A stretch of DNA of 32,223 nt, from IMG/VR virus record IMGVR_UViG_3300046467_002655, positions 1-32,223 of that record. One strand, 5' to 3'. Below the pieces are notes generated by a model. The model was not told where the DNA came from, ran no database searches, and was given only the letters and a program-made list of their open reading frames with translations. A program made the position numbers and the translations under genes. Of this stretch, positions 13,203 through 23,106 are shown piece by piece. The stretch is from a virus. Position 1 is the stretch's first letter; each line of letters starts with the position of its first letter.

Positions 13203-15965
13203 TCCGGCTACACTGTTAACGTAAAGGACATACCCCGTATCAGCTGGCGCCGCAGTCAGTACAAATGTTACGCCTGTTGTTGTAGGCGCTCCGTTTATCA
13301 TGGCTCCGATGTACACCGTTGATGATTGAGTACCAGTATACCCCAATGTGTAGGTTACCTGAGGGGGTGCGCTGTGGGGATAGGTGAATTCGATGTCAAC
13401 TACAGTAGCCGAGCCGTAATAGGCGCTATCTAAGCTTTCGGTTGTAAACTGAGAGTCTAGCGTAGGGGTTAGATGTCCCGAGATTTCAAGCGCTTCTCCC
13501 GACGAAATTTTATCATAAAGAATAAACTTAAAAAACTCAGGGTTTTCACCACTTAAACTCCCGTTGAACGAAAAATCTCCCGACTCTGTTTGTATGAGGG
13601 TGGACTCTGTAAATGTTGAAAGAAAACTCCCCGAGCCTGGTGTTATGCCCGAGGTAACCCCTGTATATAAATCCACTTTTGTCAAATTAAAGTTGTCATA
13701 ATTTGGATCCGTGGGATCTGTAATTGTTTCATTATAATACTGCCTATCAATCGTTAGGCCAAAATTGAATCCAAGATTTCCAGTTTCTACAGTGTAACCA
13801 CCTACTCCTGGAGCTGGAGCATCCCCCGACATAGTTACCCCCGTAATGAAAGGTTCTAGGTATTCTTTGTATATATTTGGCTCGGGGAGGGATTCCGCAA
13901 TGCTTAATGGTTGATCTCTGGGGGTGTAAAATTTCCGCCCATTAATTACATAGATATTACAAGGAAACCCAGCTTTGTCTGAAGTTATATATACCGGATA
14001 GTAGTATCCTTCGTGTTGTAGCCCTAAATGCAAATTATTTTGAAGATTTATTATACCTCCCGCTTGCGTAAGTAAATAAGCATCGTCGCCCACTTGGTCG
14101 GCGGTAAGGTAATAACCGGTGTTGTCCAGTCTTCGCTTTGCGTCTATACTTAACCTTGATGTTCTTATTTTATTGTACCCGCTTCCTGCATATTTATATA
14201 TGGCGGTTCCGCTGCCGTTTACCCAGCACCACTTATCCCCCACATCCGTAGCATACAGCTCGCTGTGGTCAGTTCCCCCAGTTGGGTTTGGCACATCGAT
14301 TCCGGAAGCTACTGCAGTAGTAAAGTTAGTTTGTTCAAAAAATGTTTGATTTATATAGTTTTCACTAAAAAGGCCGCTCAAAAGACACACAGTTCCTCTC
14401 CTCATTCCTACCCATCCTCTTTTCCGGCCCATTGATTTTATTTTACTTAATTGAGAATTGTTTAAAATAACTGCCGGCATTTCGCCTATAGCGTTAAGGT
14501 AAGATGATGCCTGTTCGTAGCTTTTGGCGAAATTGGCCCCATCCCTGAAGTTGATTTCATAACTATTAGGATCATTGGCGGGCATTGAGTATATTCCCTC
14601 CATCCCCACTAAGTTGTTGGACGCCTCATACTCGGACGCCGACCCAAACAGCTTAATTAACCCATCATAGTATCCGTATTGGTATTTTCCGCTTGTGTTG
14701 CTGCTGTATTTTGGTGAGCCCTCCTCCCAGTATGCTCCAGCCCCTGACCCCACTTTTTGGTATCCAGTAAACCCACTCCCGGTTGACTCTACCCTCTCGA
14801 TCATTGTCCCGGTATAAAAGCCGCGCTGTAGTGGTAGGCTGTTGTCGTATACAATCTGGCCGCCGGTATTATAGGCTCCATATGTAGGGTCATAGGCCTC
14901 TCCGCTATCGAAATAAATTTCCTTATTATATCCAGACACCGCCCCAGTGGTTTGGCCTGTAGATCGCACCCCGTAACAGGTTTTTATCAACGAACTCCCT
15001 GTAGGGTAAGTGGGTGTGAAGCTATAATATATCGCGTCTCCGACATTGACTCTATACCCAGTTATTGTGTTTATTTCTATAGGGTATGGTATTAAGGCGG
15101 GCCTGTGAATATCGCCGCTCATTCCAGTAAATCCGCTTTGGCCCAAATAAGTCCGGGGCGCATATAGTCCCGAGATTGATCCCGTATTATATTGGTCCCC
15201 CCCTACCGCCATTATGTAGTTGTCGAGACCGGGCTCTAGCTCAATTGATATTTCTCCATTAAAAGCAGACCCATAGCCCACTCTCCTGGCTTGTTTAATG
15301 AAGTCCTCTTCCTGGGAAAACAACCCGCTCTTACCGCTATTCAGCCCGCTAAACAGATAGATCCCCAAACCTTGAAAACCGTTACTTAAGTTGACGTTTT
15401 TAGAGCTCATTCTCCCGCTGTAATAGACAGAAAACACCCCTGCGGACATCCCCGTCCCCGTTATGGAAAAATTAGGCTCTGGATTTTTTGAAGTTAATAT
15501 CCCCTTGCTCTGGTTTCCGGTAAAATCCACAACCGTCACATCTGCGGAGTAATTTCTTTTATCCCTGCTTCCAGTTATAATATAATCAAATCCGTTATCT
15601 TTTATTCCGCTTCGCTCGAATATTTTATTTCTACTTATTAGCACGTTTAACCCTGTAAGGTCCCCGCTGTTCTCGTAAATGGCAACATTGAATCCACTTA
15701 TATATGGGCTGTCTATCACCTCTTCTTTTGTAGTTAAGACATAATCGTTAGACGGATCAATCACGTTCCATTTGATCGATAGATATTCTGATTGAAAGTT
15801 TTGTTGGTATACCGCCGTCGATGACGAGCTCGCCGGCAAGTGGTAGGAGGTTCTTGGGTCGTCAGAGGAATTTAAATATATGTCAGAAACCCGAAATGTC
15901 TTTCCGTACCTAATCAATGGATCCGACAGAGGAATTTTAATTGGACTGGAATCTGAAAAGGACAT
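13194..15965 (-). CDS. Putative tail fibre / receptor-binding protein with C-type-lectin-like region
   Basis: The 923-residue protein is rich in Gly, Ser, Thr and Tyr, with many short SG and TG turns, as in extended tail fibres. Residues about 465-590 resemble a C-type lectin domain: NFAKSYEQASSYLNAIGEMP, AVILNNSQL, WVGMRRG and KWCWVNGSG match the family's TWxxAxxxCxxxGGxLAxIxxxxE, WIGLxx and WxWxDGS. A later GYYYPVYITSDKAG...VINGRKFYTPR block (about 640-685) looks like a separate small fold. The last 100 residues are beta-rich. It follows gpI-J with 1 bp between stop and start, the usual place for the receptor-binding fibre. The C-terminal coding end overlaps the convergent gene by 9 bp. The structural role is likely; the ligand is unknown. 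Confidence 0.65.
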   Translation of the reverse strand: MSFSDSSPIKIPLSDPLIRYGKTFRVSDIYLNSSDDPRTSYHLPASSSSTAVYQQNFQSEYLSIKWNVIDPSNDYVLTTKEEVIDSPYISGFNVAIYENSGDLTGLNVLISRNKIFERSGIKDNGFDYIITGSRDKRNYSADVTVVDFTGNQSKGILTSKNPEPNFSITGTGMSAGVFSVYYSGRMSSKNVNLSNGFQGLGIYLFSGLNSGKSGLFSQEEDFIKQARRVGYGSAFNGEISIELEPGLDNYIMAVGGDQYNTGSISGLYAPRTYLGQSGFTGMSGDIHRPALIPYPIEINTITGYRVNVGDAIYYSFTPTYPTGSSLIKTCYGVRSTGQTTGAVSGYNKEIYFDSGEAYDPTYGAYNTGGQIVYDNSLPLQRGFYTGTMIERVESTGSGFTGYQKVGSGAGAYWEEGSPKYSSNTSGKYQYGYYDGLIKLFGSASEYEASNNLVGMEGIYSMPANDPNSYEINFRDGANFAKSYEQASSYLNAIGEMPAVILNNSQLSKIKSMGRKRGWVGMRRGTVCLLSGLFSENYINQTFFEQTNFTTAVASGIDVPNPTGGTDHSELYATDVGDKWCWVNGSGTAIYKYAGSGYNKIRTSRLSIDAKRRLDNTGYYLTADQVGDDAYLLTQAGGIINLQNNLHLGLQHEGYYYPVYITSDKAGFPCNIYVINGRKFYTPRDQPLSIAESLPEPNIYKEYLEPFITGVTMSGDAPAPGVGGYTVETGNLGFNFGLTIDRQYYNETITDPTDPNYDNFNLTKVDLYTGVTSGITPGSGSFLSTFTESTLIQTESGDFSFNGSLSGENPEFFKFILYDKISSGEALEISGHLTPTLDSQFTTESLDSAYYGSATVVDIEFTYPHSAPPQVTYTLGYTGTQSSTVYIGAMINGAPTTTGVTFVLTAAPADTGYVLYVNSVAGSN

Positions 15966-15966
15966 A

Positions 15967-18900
15967 TTATCTAGTTAGAGCATAAACTCTTGTGAAGTAT
16001 TCTCCGTCTTCCACCACTCCGGCCCCCCTGTAATTATAAGACTGAGTGGTTTCAGTCCCAGTATCAGCCTCAGTCTCAAAAGTGGCCAATAATATTAGTC
16101 CATTAAAAAACTGTACCCTATAACCGGCAGCCCCCTGTACCTTGTCCCATGAAGCCTTTAGGCCGTATCCGTTTTCTTCGAATATACCTATTTCTACATT
16201 TGTTGGCCCCCCCAGCGGTTGCTCCGTGAATATTAAGGGGGATTCGGGTTCTTTAAGTGATAAATCGTTATCTATATTCCCGAATTTCCCTGAGTTGTAT
16301 TGAACCCCCTGTATTTTAAACACCCCGAAAGACTCCTCGGTTATATTAATCACCCTATAACTATCAGGATTTGCCAAATTCACTGAGTCCTCAAGGGCGA
16401 ATGTAGTGCTCTGCGCGCCGTCTATTTTCATCAATGAATCGTCGGCTTTCTTTTCTAGGATATAAGGGCCTGTTTGCCCCGCTACAATCGTCACCCAGCC
16501 CCCGTGCTTAGAAGCAGAGTATGATCCGCTTGTGGCGATGAAATTCCTCATAGTAGACGGCACCCTTCCCTCGTCGGGTATTGTCGGTTCTGGGGCATCC
16601 GGCGTTATGGTTAGGTCTGTAGGGGCATCCGGAAGAGGAGGGAGGATATCGGGGAACCCATCCGCCCAATCAAAGTAACTTATGGCGTCTCCAGTACAGC
16701 CTTGTGGCTGATACCACACGAACCCAGTGGGCTCATGCTCCCCTCTGTGGTACCCCCCTAACCAGGCTACCTGGTCTTTGGGTAAAATGGCCTCCACGAG
16801 CCCTTGGTCTACGGAGTTATTTACGGTGGCCAGTATTCCTCCCTGGGCCTCCGCCTCCTTCAATGCTTCGGTCCAGGTGTAATCACCCTCTATGAAACTA
16901 TACGGATTGTTCCTTAAATGTAATTTAGTGTCATTATGCGTTATGTCCGACACCGAATATTGCCCAATTTGCCTAGCCCTTAAGTCGTCTATGTTCCCGT
17001 CAGTTACCTTACCTCCTTCGTCCGCAATAGCATTTAGAGACCCTATGGTTTGATTTCCTGATAGGCTGTATATATTTATTGTTTTCCATGTACTTGAGGT
17101 CCCCGGGTCTATGAGTGCCCTAATCGGAAAGTCAATATCAACCTCTGCCGCTTTCCCGTCTCCGCTTACCTTGAAATCTAAAACCTTACCAGCGAACCTC
17201 CCCACTGTTCTTTTGCTGTCAAGGACACTAACGACATCTCCGGGCCTGAGGTAAGACCCTATGACGCTTGTTTTGAATGAAATTAGTTCAGTTTCTAGGT
17301 TTGCACTTTTAACTAAAAACTCAGTCGCCCTTTTTGCTTGCCCTGGAGAAGTAATACCGAATCCATCTATTGTTTGCTCGATTATATTATTGTCCCTTAT
17401 CGATGGAGTGTCTTCAGTGACCTCTATTTTTGCCCTAAACTTATTATATTTATCGGTGTATCTTATTTTACAGGAATTTGTTCGGCTTGTTTTGGGTGTG
17501 CTAGAGTAGCTAAACCCCTCTTCTGATATATTATTATTGGAGAAGAGCATAACTGGCTCCTTTTCCTCATCCTGAAAGAAGTTTATTGCTCCGCCCGCCC
17601 AATAAGCATAAGCCCGGAATATGGCGGCAAATTCACTTATCACCTTGAATGCGTTCTGACGGCTCATCAACATTCCATTAAAGGTATATCTGGGCTCCAG
17701 GAGGGGATAGTCGATGGATACGGCACAAACCCCTCCTTGTTGCTGTGGTTCGTAGTCCAGTGTTATTGTTTTTTCTTCTACGCTAAAGCTCTTTATTTTT
17801 ATAGAGTCATAGCTTCCGTCTGCGTAAAAAAGGGCTAACTGTTTCCCTACGCGAGCAAACTCAGTTTTAAAGCTGGGAAGTTCGTAGTTGGGAGCTGTTA
17901 TTTTGATTTCTCCCCCACCAAGTATTTCAAATTCTCTTTTGGGATACTTCGAGCTATATCCCGTAGGTATTTTTTGATCACAATATTTGGCTATTTTATA
18001 AAGGGTCCACTTGTCTATATTTTCAGGCCTAAGCCCGAACTTGGCTACCCCGTATCTTTGGCTAGATATTAAATCATAAAGGCACCAGGCGGGGTTGTCC
18101 GTCCAGTGATTTGACGGTTCATCCTGCATTTGAGTTTGTCCCTTAAACTTGCCATTCCAGTTTCCTTCGTATTTTCTTGTTTCTGCATCATAATTGCTAG
18201 GTATCGCCACTTTTTTGAGTTTTAGATTATAGGTCCTATTCGGTGTTGAGGGCACGTCTTTTGCGTTCACCCTTGTTCCGATCATTACGGAATTTGAATA
18301 ATTCAAACGGGTTGGGACGATTTCGGTCACTGACCCTAAGCTCATTTTTTCCTTATATCTAGCCGACATTTCCCCTTCTTTTACGGGGTTTCTTTCGTAG
18401 TTTAATTTAAAAACCTTTATAGTTCTGTCCTTTTGCGACGGATTGGGCGGGAGATATAGTTTTATATCTTTTAGGTAGGGGGAGGTGGCTACACCGTAAA
18501 TGTTTATATCGGTTACGAATGGTATTTCCGCTTCGTTTCCATATTTTATCCTAAATCGGGCTCTATTAGGCCACGTTTCTCCCGAGTTCTCCACCTTTGT
18601 CCCCACCTTCCACCACTTGTTCGCTATGTATACTATAATTCCTAGTGTGACTATGGCGCCAAAAGCCAGATTGACGCCCGTTCCCACTCCTGCGCTTTTA
18701 GCTGCGCCTCCTAACCCCATCGCTGACTCCACAAGCCCAGGCTCTAAATTTAATGTTTGCGGAGAAATAGCGGCTGTTGCAGCCACCCCCTGGCCGTGCC
18801 CGGCCACCGCCAACTCGAGTGCCATCGCGGCCTTCGCTTTCCCCTTGGCTATCTCAAACAGTCCCATTGCGGTTAAATATAACGCCCAAAACTTCCCGAG

Positions 18901-21309
18901 TTGATACGTTACATCTATCTCATCCCCAGGATATATGAACACTAACTCGTCCACCCTAAGGGTTACAATGACCTCCTCAACCAATGGGTTTATTACGGTA
19001 TGAGATAAAGAATACTCCTCTGCCGACTTAGCTAAAACCGTCCCATCGCTAGAAGAATACAATACAAATAGACTCCTCCTTAAATCTTCATCCGCAACCC
19101 CCTTGACGGTAACCCCCCCTTCGGTAGGTGAATCTATTTTGACCTTATCCCATAACGCACTAGTGCTTGTTGGGGTCACATCAACTTCGGTAGCGTGACC
19201 CGCTGCACTGAGGACCTCCATCGGGTATATTTTATTTTGGTCTACATATAATGGATCAGCCCTACTGGACAGATTTCCTCCTATGGCTACTCCCGTTATT
19301 TTAAAGAGTTGACCCATTGTGTTCGGACTGTTTCCCATTGATTGCTGTACTATATCCCCATTTGTATAAGTTCCGTCTTCACTATACTCTCCTTTAAAGA
19401 TGTCAATGCCATTGGTGAATTCATAATATTTCATGGCCTCTTCAAACCCTATGCCCTTGACTTTATCCCCGGCCCGATAGGGCCTTGTGTTTTGCACAAA
19501 TTGCCCGCTGAACGCTGGGTATCTATTAAACTCTTTGGTTCCTACGTAGAAAGAATATGTCTCTTGGGATTGTATATATACGTAGTCCCCCGACTTGTGG
19601 TCACTCCCCTCCTTGAACGGTGTGTCTAAATTACCCATTACCCTATAATTGTAGCTAGAGTCCGTGGTCGTGTGCGTCAGTACGTCCCCCCAGTTATAGG
19701 GAACATTGGGGACGAATTCCGTCATGTTGATCGTGGTTGTTCCTATATTGGTTACCTTCGTATTTCTAGGTCCGAATAGCTGCTGTCCATATTGAGTGGT
19801 ATTGGCCGTGAACAGATATTGTGGCTCCAGTAGCGTTTGGTCTTGGGCCCCTATGTCTCCATTGACGTTCATTCCTACGTCTATATCGAACTCATTTACA
19901 TTGTAAGAGTCTTGGGCGGCTATAGTCCCTGGATTTGTTATCTCCTTAACTGGGGTGTTGTCTAAGAAAACTGCCCTCATGTAATCGTCGTCTTTACTTC
20001 TTAGTACAACCCCCTCTGTGCTAAGCAGTTCCGCTGTTGGATTTTCTATAATTTTTTTAAATTCCAAAGTGTTCCCGTTTTCGTCGGAAAATCCCTCAAT
20101 CGGCCCCTCCCCAATTAAGTCTATGGTCTTTTGTATGGATACCGACTCTAGCTTAAACCAACCAACACCGTACTTTTTCTGTTTATTCCTCCACCTTTGG
20201 CCCACTTGAATTGGGAATACCCCATCAGCATTCTTCTCCGTTGTCCACGTCGGGAGATAGCCTAATTCGTTAGACCCAAAAGCAGTTGGATAAAAGAACC
20301 TCTTTGCTTCCTGCATGCCTGGGGAGTTGTCCAGTAGAGGGGAGCTTTGCAAACAAACAAACGAACTTTTTGTTGTATTCACTTCCGCAACAGCATAGCC
20401 CTCTCCGTCCTCTGGATCTGGCCACCAATTCCCGTGCGGCTCAGCATTGGGTATTAGGTAAGTATCCAAACCTTTAAAATAATTATTACAATAGTTGAAG
20501 TATCCCCCTATAAAGTTTCCTTTCTTCTGGCACCTTTGGAACTTTGCGTTCGTGACATCGTCCTTCCTATACTGATCTATATCTACATAGCCCCCATATA
20601 GAGTCTCCCTTGCTCCAAAGAAGTTCCCGGCGGTTTGTTTCGATAACGCAGCAAAGGTGGGGTCCACCGACCTAAATTGACTTACTCCGTCAAACGCATT
20701 TAGGATGTAAGAGGACCCGAGGGGCCCTAACTCAGGAATGTAGTACCTGCTATAAGTCGGCACCACACTATATTGGCCGCTATTAAAGCTTATTATCCTT
20801 CCGTTCTCATTGTTGAAGTCATAGTTAACAATGGCGCTTGATATTACATTACTCCCCACGATGAGTCTACCATATCCCAATGGCACCGTAGTTCCTTGCT
20901 CGGCCCTATTTTCTTTTCCTTGGTAAAGATAGGATTGGGTTTGGGCCGCCTTGACCGAATCGTCTCGCTCCATCGCTTCCGCAAACTTTTTGTTGATATA
21001 TATACTCCCCGCAATACTCGCCGCCATCATAAGTAAGGACCCCAGAAAACCAGCACCTTCCGGTATTGCAAATACATGAATGTCCCCCGGCATCCTTACC
21101 TCCCCCTCTCCTTCCCCTAGAAACTCCCCATCTGGATAGCTCTTAAACCCATATACTACCCCGTCCTTTTGCTTGTCGAATAAATATTTTTCTATGTCTG
21201 GGTTATTGGCCGTAAGGGCTCGAAAAGCCTCCATGGGGGTATAGACGTCGAGATCCCACTCGCCCCCAAACTTGTCCCCTAATGCTCCATGCAAAAATAC
21301 CTTTTTCAT
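15967..21309 (-). CDS. Fused tail-tip protein: gpI-like domain + host-specificity protein J with C-type lectin domain
   Basis: The 1780-residue protein starts with a gpI-type ubiquitin-like domain (1 to about 95: KKVFLHGALGDKFGGEWDLD, TPMEAFRALTANNPDIEKYL) and continues as gpJ. J marks are AEQGTTVPLGYGRLIVGSNV (about 135-155), KTIDLIGEGPIEGF, and HWTDNPAWCLYDLISSQRYG (about 1066-1085). Hydrophobic stretches lie near 87-105 and at about 882-903 (LAFGAIVTLGIIVYIANKWW). Residues about 1461-1552 are a C-type lectin domain (TWTEALKEAEAQGGILATVN, VAWLGGYHRG, FVWYQPQGC, FDWADGFPD). A Pro-rich linker and a C-terminal fibronectin III-like domain (about 1690-1780) follow. Lambda J has about 1130 residues, so this one is greatly enlarged. 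It forms the tail tip that contacts the host receptor. AAAGG lies just before the ATG. Confidence 0.88.
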   Translation of the reverse strand: MKKVFLHGALGDKFGGEWDLDVYTPMEAFRALTANNPDIEKYLFDKQKDGVVYGFKSYPDGEFLGEGEGEVRMPGDIHVFAIPEGAGFLGSLLMMAASIAGSIYINKKFAEAMERDDSVKAAQTQSYLYQGKENRAEQGTTVPLGYGRLIVGSNVISSAIVNYDFNNENGRIISFNSGQYSVVPTYSRYYIPELGPLGSSYILNAFDGVSQFRSVDPTFAALSKQTAGNFFGARETLYGGYVDIDQYRKDDVTNAKFQRCQKKGNFIGGYFNYCNNYFKGLDTYLIPNAEPHGNWWPDPEDGEGYAVAEVNTTKSSFVCLQSSPLLDNSPGMQEAKRFFYPTAFGSNELGYLPTWTTEKNADGVFPIQVGQRWRNKQKKYGVGWFKLESVSIQKTIDLIGEGPIEGFSDENGNTLEFKKIIENPTAELLSTEGVVLRSKDDDYMRAVFLDNTPVKEITNPGTIAAQDSYNVNEFDIDVGMNVNGDIGAQDQTLLEPQYLFTANTTQYGQQLFGPRNTKVTNIGTTTINMTEFVPNVPYNWGDVLTHTTTDSSYNYRVMGNLDTPFKEGSDHKSGDYVYIQSQETYSFYVGTKEFNRYPAFSGQFVQNTRPYRAGDKVKGIGFEEAMKYYEFTNGIDIFKGEYSEDGTYTNGDIVQQSMGNSPNTMGQLFKITGVAIGGNLSSRADPLYVDQNKIYPMEVLSAAGHATEVDVTPTSTSALWDKVKIDSPTEGGVTVKGVADEDLRRSLFVLYSSSDGTVLAKSAEEYSLSHTVINPLVEEVIVTLRVDELVFIYPGDEIDVTYQLGKFWALYLTAMGLFEIAKGKAKAAMALELAVAGHGQGVAATAAISPQTLNLEPGLVESAMGLGGAAKSAGVGTGVNLAFGAIVTLGIIVYIANKWWKVGTKVENSGETWPNRARFRIKYGNEAEIPFVTDINIYGVATSPYLKDIKLYLPPNPSQKDRTIKVFKLNYERNPVKEGEMSARYKEKMSLGSVTEIVPTRLNYSNSVMIGTRVNAKDVPSTPNRTYNLKLKKVAIPSNYDAETRKYEGNWNGKFKGQTQMQDEPSNHWTDNPAWCLYDLISSQRYGVAKFGLRPENIDKWTLYKIAKYCDQKIPTGYSSKYPKREFEILGGGEIKITAPNYELPSFKTEFARVGKQLALFYADGSYDSIKIKSFSVEEKTITLDYEPQQQGGVCAVSIDYPLLEPRYTFNGMLMSRQNAFKVISEFAAIFRAYAYWAGGAINFFQDEEKEPVMLFSNNNISEEGFSYSSTPKTSRTNSCKIRYTDKYNKFRAKIEVTEDTPSIRDNNIIEQTIDGFGITSPGQAKRATEFLVKSANLETELISFKTSVIGSYLRPGDVVSVLDSKRTVGRFAGKVLDFKVSGDGKAAEVDIDFPIRALIDPGTSSTWKTINIYSLSGNQTIGSLNAIADEGGKVTDGNIDDLRARQIGQYSVSDITHNDTKLHLRNNPYSFIEGDYTWTEALKEAEAQGGILATVNNSVDQGLVEAILPKDQVAWLGGYHRGEHEPTGFVWYQPQGCTGDAISYFDWADGFPDILPPLPDAPTDLTITPDAPEPTIPDEGRVPSTMRNFIATSGSYSASKHGGWVTIVAGQTGPYILEKKADDSLMKIDGAQSTTFALEDSVNLANPDSYRVINITEESFGVFKIQGVQYNSGKFGNIDNDLSLKEPESPLIFTEQPLGGPTNVEIGIFEENGYGLKASWDKVQGAAGYRVQFFNGLILLATFETEADTGTETTQSYNYRGAGVVEDGEYFTRVYALTR

Positions 21310-21326
21310 CCTTTTTCCGTAATTAC

Positions 21327-22040
21327 TTACACTAGGGACGGATGCCTGTAAACTTGTTTTATTTTATTTTGCCAACGTTCATCTAGAATTTCCGTCTTAG
21401 ATAGTAGTTTGTCTGGCTGATGTATAAATTTATCGTCCCCTAAATATATCCCTACATGTAATCTTTTGTTCTTTTTTATTTCAAAAACTATTAAGTCATG
21501 TTGGTTTATTTTTTCCTTTTTTACTAACTTCATGTTCTTTTTTAATATTCCACCTAGTAATGCATTTGCTTTTTTATCTTCCTTTGGCAGCCAGTAGTTC
21601 TTATTCCATTCACTTATGTTTATATTTAACTCTCTTTTGTAATAGTCTTTAAATATTGAAATACATTCACAAAACGCCTGAACATAAGGTCTTTGAGTTA
21701 GCTCTGGAGGCCTGTAACTATCGGGGTAATAGAGAAAGAACTTTTCTGTTTTAACGCTGTAAATCAAATAAGGTATACCCATCTCCTTTGAGGCGGCCCG
21801 ATCTCTAGCCGAAGGGCGTTCCGTAGACGAAGGGTGCGAATGATAAATCCCTAATATGTTTTTATTTATTTTATAATCCAGAAACTTAGAAGGGGATATC
21901 GCGAAAAAGTCTTTCCTGTTAGGGCTTTCGTTAATTGCTCTCTCTACTCTTACGGTAAGGTCTGGGTTTAGCAATATAAAGCCACACACCTCTTCCTCGG
22001 GGCGTTCTTTGGCGTGGTCAATTATTTCTTTTTCAAACAT
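21327..22040 (-). CDS. Tail assembly protein K homologue: JAMM domain + NlpC/P60 peptidase
   Basis: The 237-residue protein has the two gpK domains. Residues 1 to about 105 are a JAB/MPN metallopeptidase with an intact JAMM motif: H67-S-H69, then seven residues, S77, two residues, D80, with an upstream Glu in EEEVCGF (15-21). Residues about 118-237 are an NlpC/P60 cysteine peptidase: FCECISIFKDYY aligns C125 with the nucleophile of DCYGLVRDYY, H195 lies in LHVGIYLGD, and H207 in FIHQPD may be the third residue. Such proteins act in tail-tip assembly and may cut cell-wall peptide during entry. It abuts gpL directly (stop at 22041, start at 22040). All catalytic positions look intact. Confidence 0.9.
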   Translation of the reverse strand: MFEKEIIDHAKERPEEEVCGFILLNPDLTVRVERAINESPNRKDFFAISPSKFLDYKINKNILGIYHSHPSSTERPSARDRAASKEMGIPYLIYSVKTEKFFLYYPDSYRPPELTQRPYVQAFCECISIFKDYYKRELNINISEWNKNYWLPKEDKKANALLGGILKKNMKLVKKEKINQHDLIVFEIKKNKRLHVGIYLGDDKFIHQPDKLLSKTEILDERWQNKIKQVYRHPSLV

Positions 22041-23105
22041 TTACTTAAACTCATAAGGGTCAACCCCGGGAAATCCCCCAAACGGCAATCCGTTCATTCC
22101 CTCTATCCATGTATTTGAAGATGAAGTTGTTTGGGTCGTCATCCGTTTTCCTCCGCCTGCACCAGTGGCTGAGTTTGCGAATCTTAATCGGCATCCACAC
22201 AGAGTTCTAGAACATTGATCGAGAGCCCATTCTTCTTGGTTGTAGGCAGGATTCGACCCTGCGTTGTTTTCTAGACACACATAGACGTCGACAGGGCTAC
22301 ATCCTCCGTCAGTCTCGAAAGGCGAAATAGCTACGGTGTCCCCCTTTTTATACACTCCGGTAGCCGCCCATTCCGGATACGATCCATTCGCATTTTGGGG
22401 AGCGAATTCAGTAGATAAAAAGTCACCACTAAAGTACACCTCCGACCCAACCATGCTTGTGTCCCCTCTCCCCTCCGTGTTGTTTTTGTTGTGATAACCG
22501 CTATTAACGAATCTTTTATTTTTTACATCCGCTATAGGCTTTCCCTGGTAGCCGCACCCTATTTTCCCTCGATAAACCCAAGGGCACGAATTAGAATATA
22601 TTGTCCTAGCTGGCACATCGGCGTTTTGAAGCTCAAGCAGTGAAACTAGTTCAAACTCAACAATATTATCGTCTTCCCTAGTTTTTTGGTTCACGTAAAA
22701 TACATCTTCAGAGAAGGCGGCTTCTGGATCGGCCTCTGCGTGAGGGTTCACATTGTCTGGGAAATTTATATCGTCTAAGTATTTTACAAAAGTCTTAATC
22801 CTCGTTACCTTGTAATTTATAAAGTCCTTGAAAGAATTCAACCTTAACGATATTACCCCTTGATGATTTGAAAAAGTTAATTTGGGCCTAGGTAGCTTCC
22901 CATCCCCATGCATTTCAAACCCCTCGGCTTTTATGGGAAAGTAGTCATACTCTTTTGCATTAAAAACTAGTTTTTGTTGGTACCCATTTTCTCCGGCGTG
23001 AAAAAGATAACTCCCCCGTTCCTTTAAATCAATTTTATATAAACAAATCACAACCGAAGGGTCGAGCTCGAATAAGGTTTTTGTGTTCTTTTCTGTGTCT
23101 CTCAT
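22041..23105 (-). CDS. Minor tail protein L homologue with inserted carbohydrate-binding-like module
   Basis: From the ATG at 23105 (1 bp after the preceding stop; an ATG at 23144 would overlap by 38 bp) the protein has 354 residues. The N-terminal 170 residues follow gpL (ELDPSVVICLYKIDLKERGS, GFEMHGDGKLPRPKLTFSNH, FELVSLLELQNADVPARTIY). The C-terminal domain keeps the cysteines that bind an iron-sulfur cluster in lambda gpL: C174 (NSCPW), C184 (IGCGY), C298 and C303/C305 (CSRTLCGC). Between the second and third cysteines lies an insert of about 110 residues. It contains PEWAATGVYKKGDTVAISPF and VYVCLENNAGSNPAYNQEEW, like a CBM5/12-type carbohydrate-binding module. gpL is part of the tail-tip ring under gpJ. 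Confidence 0.88.
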   Translation of the reverse strand: MRDTEKNTKTLFELDPSVVICLYKIDLKERGSYLFHAGENGYQQKLVFNAKEYDYFPIKAEGFEMHGDGKLPRPKLTFSNHQGVISLRLNSFKDFINYKVTRIKTFVKYLDDINFPDNVNPHAEADPEAAFSEDVFYVNQKTREDDNIVEFELVSLLELQNADVPARTIYSNSCPWVYRGKIGCGYQGKPIADVKNKRFVNSGYHNKNNTEGRGDTSMVGSEVYFSGDFLSTEFAPQNANGSYPEWAATGVYKKGDTVAISPFETDGGCSPVDVYVCLENNAGSNPAYNQEEWALDQCSRTLCGCRLRFANSATGAGGGKRMTTQTTSSSNTWIEGMNGLPFGGFPGVDPYEFK

Positions 23106-23106
23106 A

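Noticed and set aside
18500-18904. A 134-codon plus-strand ORF inside the gpJ homologue.
   Set aside because: It opposes the Gly/Ala-rich hydrophobic stretch of J, whose base composition leaves stops rare on the other strand. The sense frame is clearly J.
13194-21309. A diversity-generating retroelement acting on the lectin-like domains.
   Set aside because: No reverse transcriptase, template repeat or adenine-biased variable repeat is visible in the window. One could lie outside it, but nothing here supports that.
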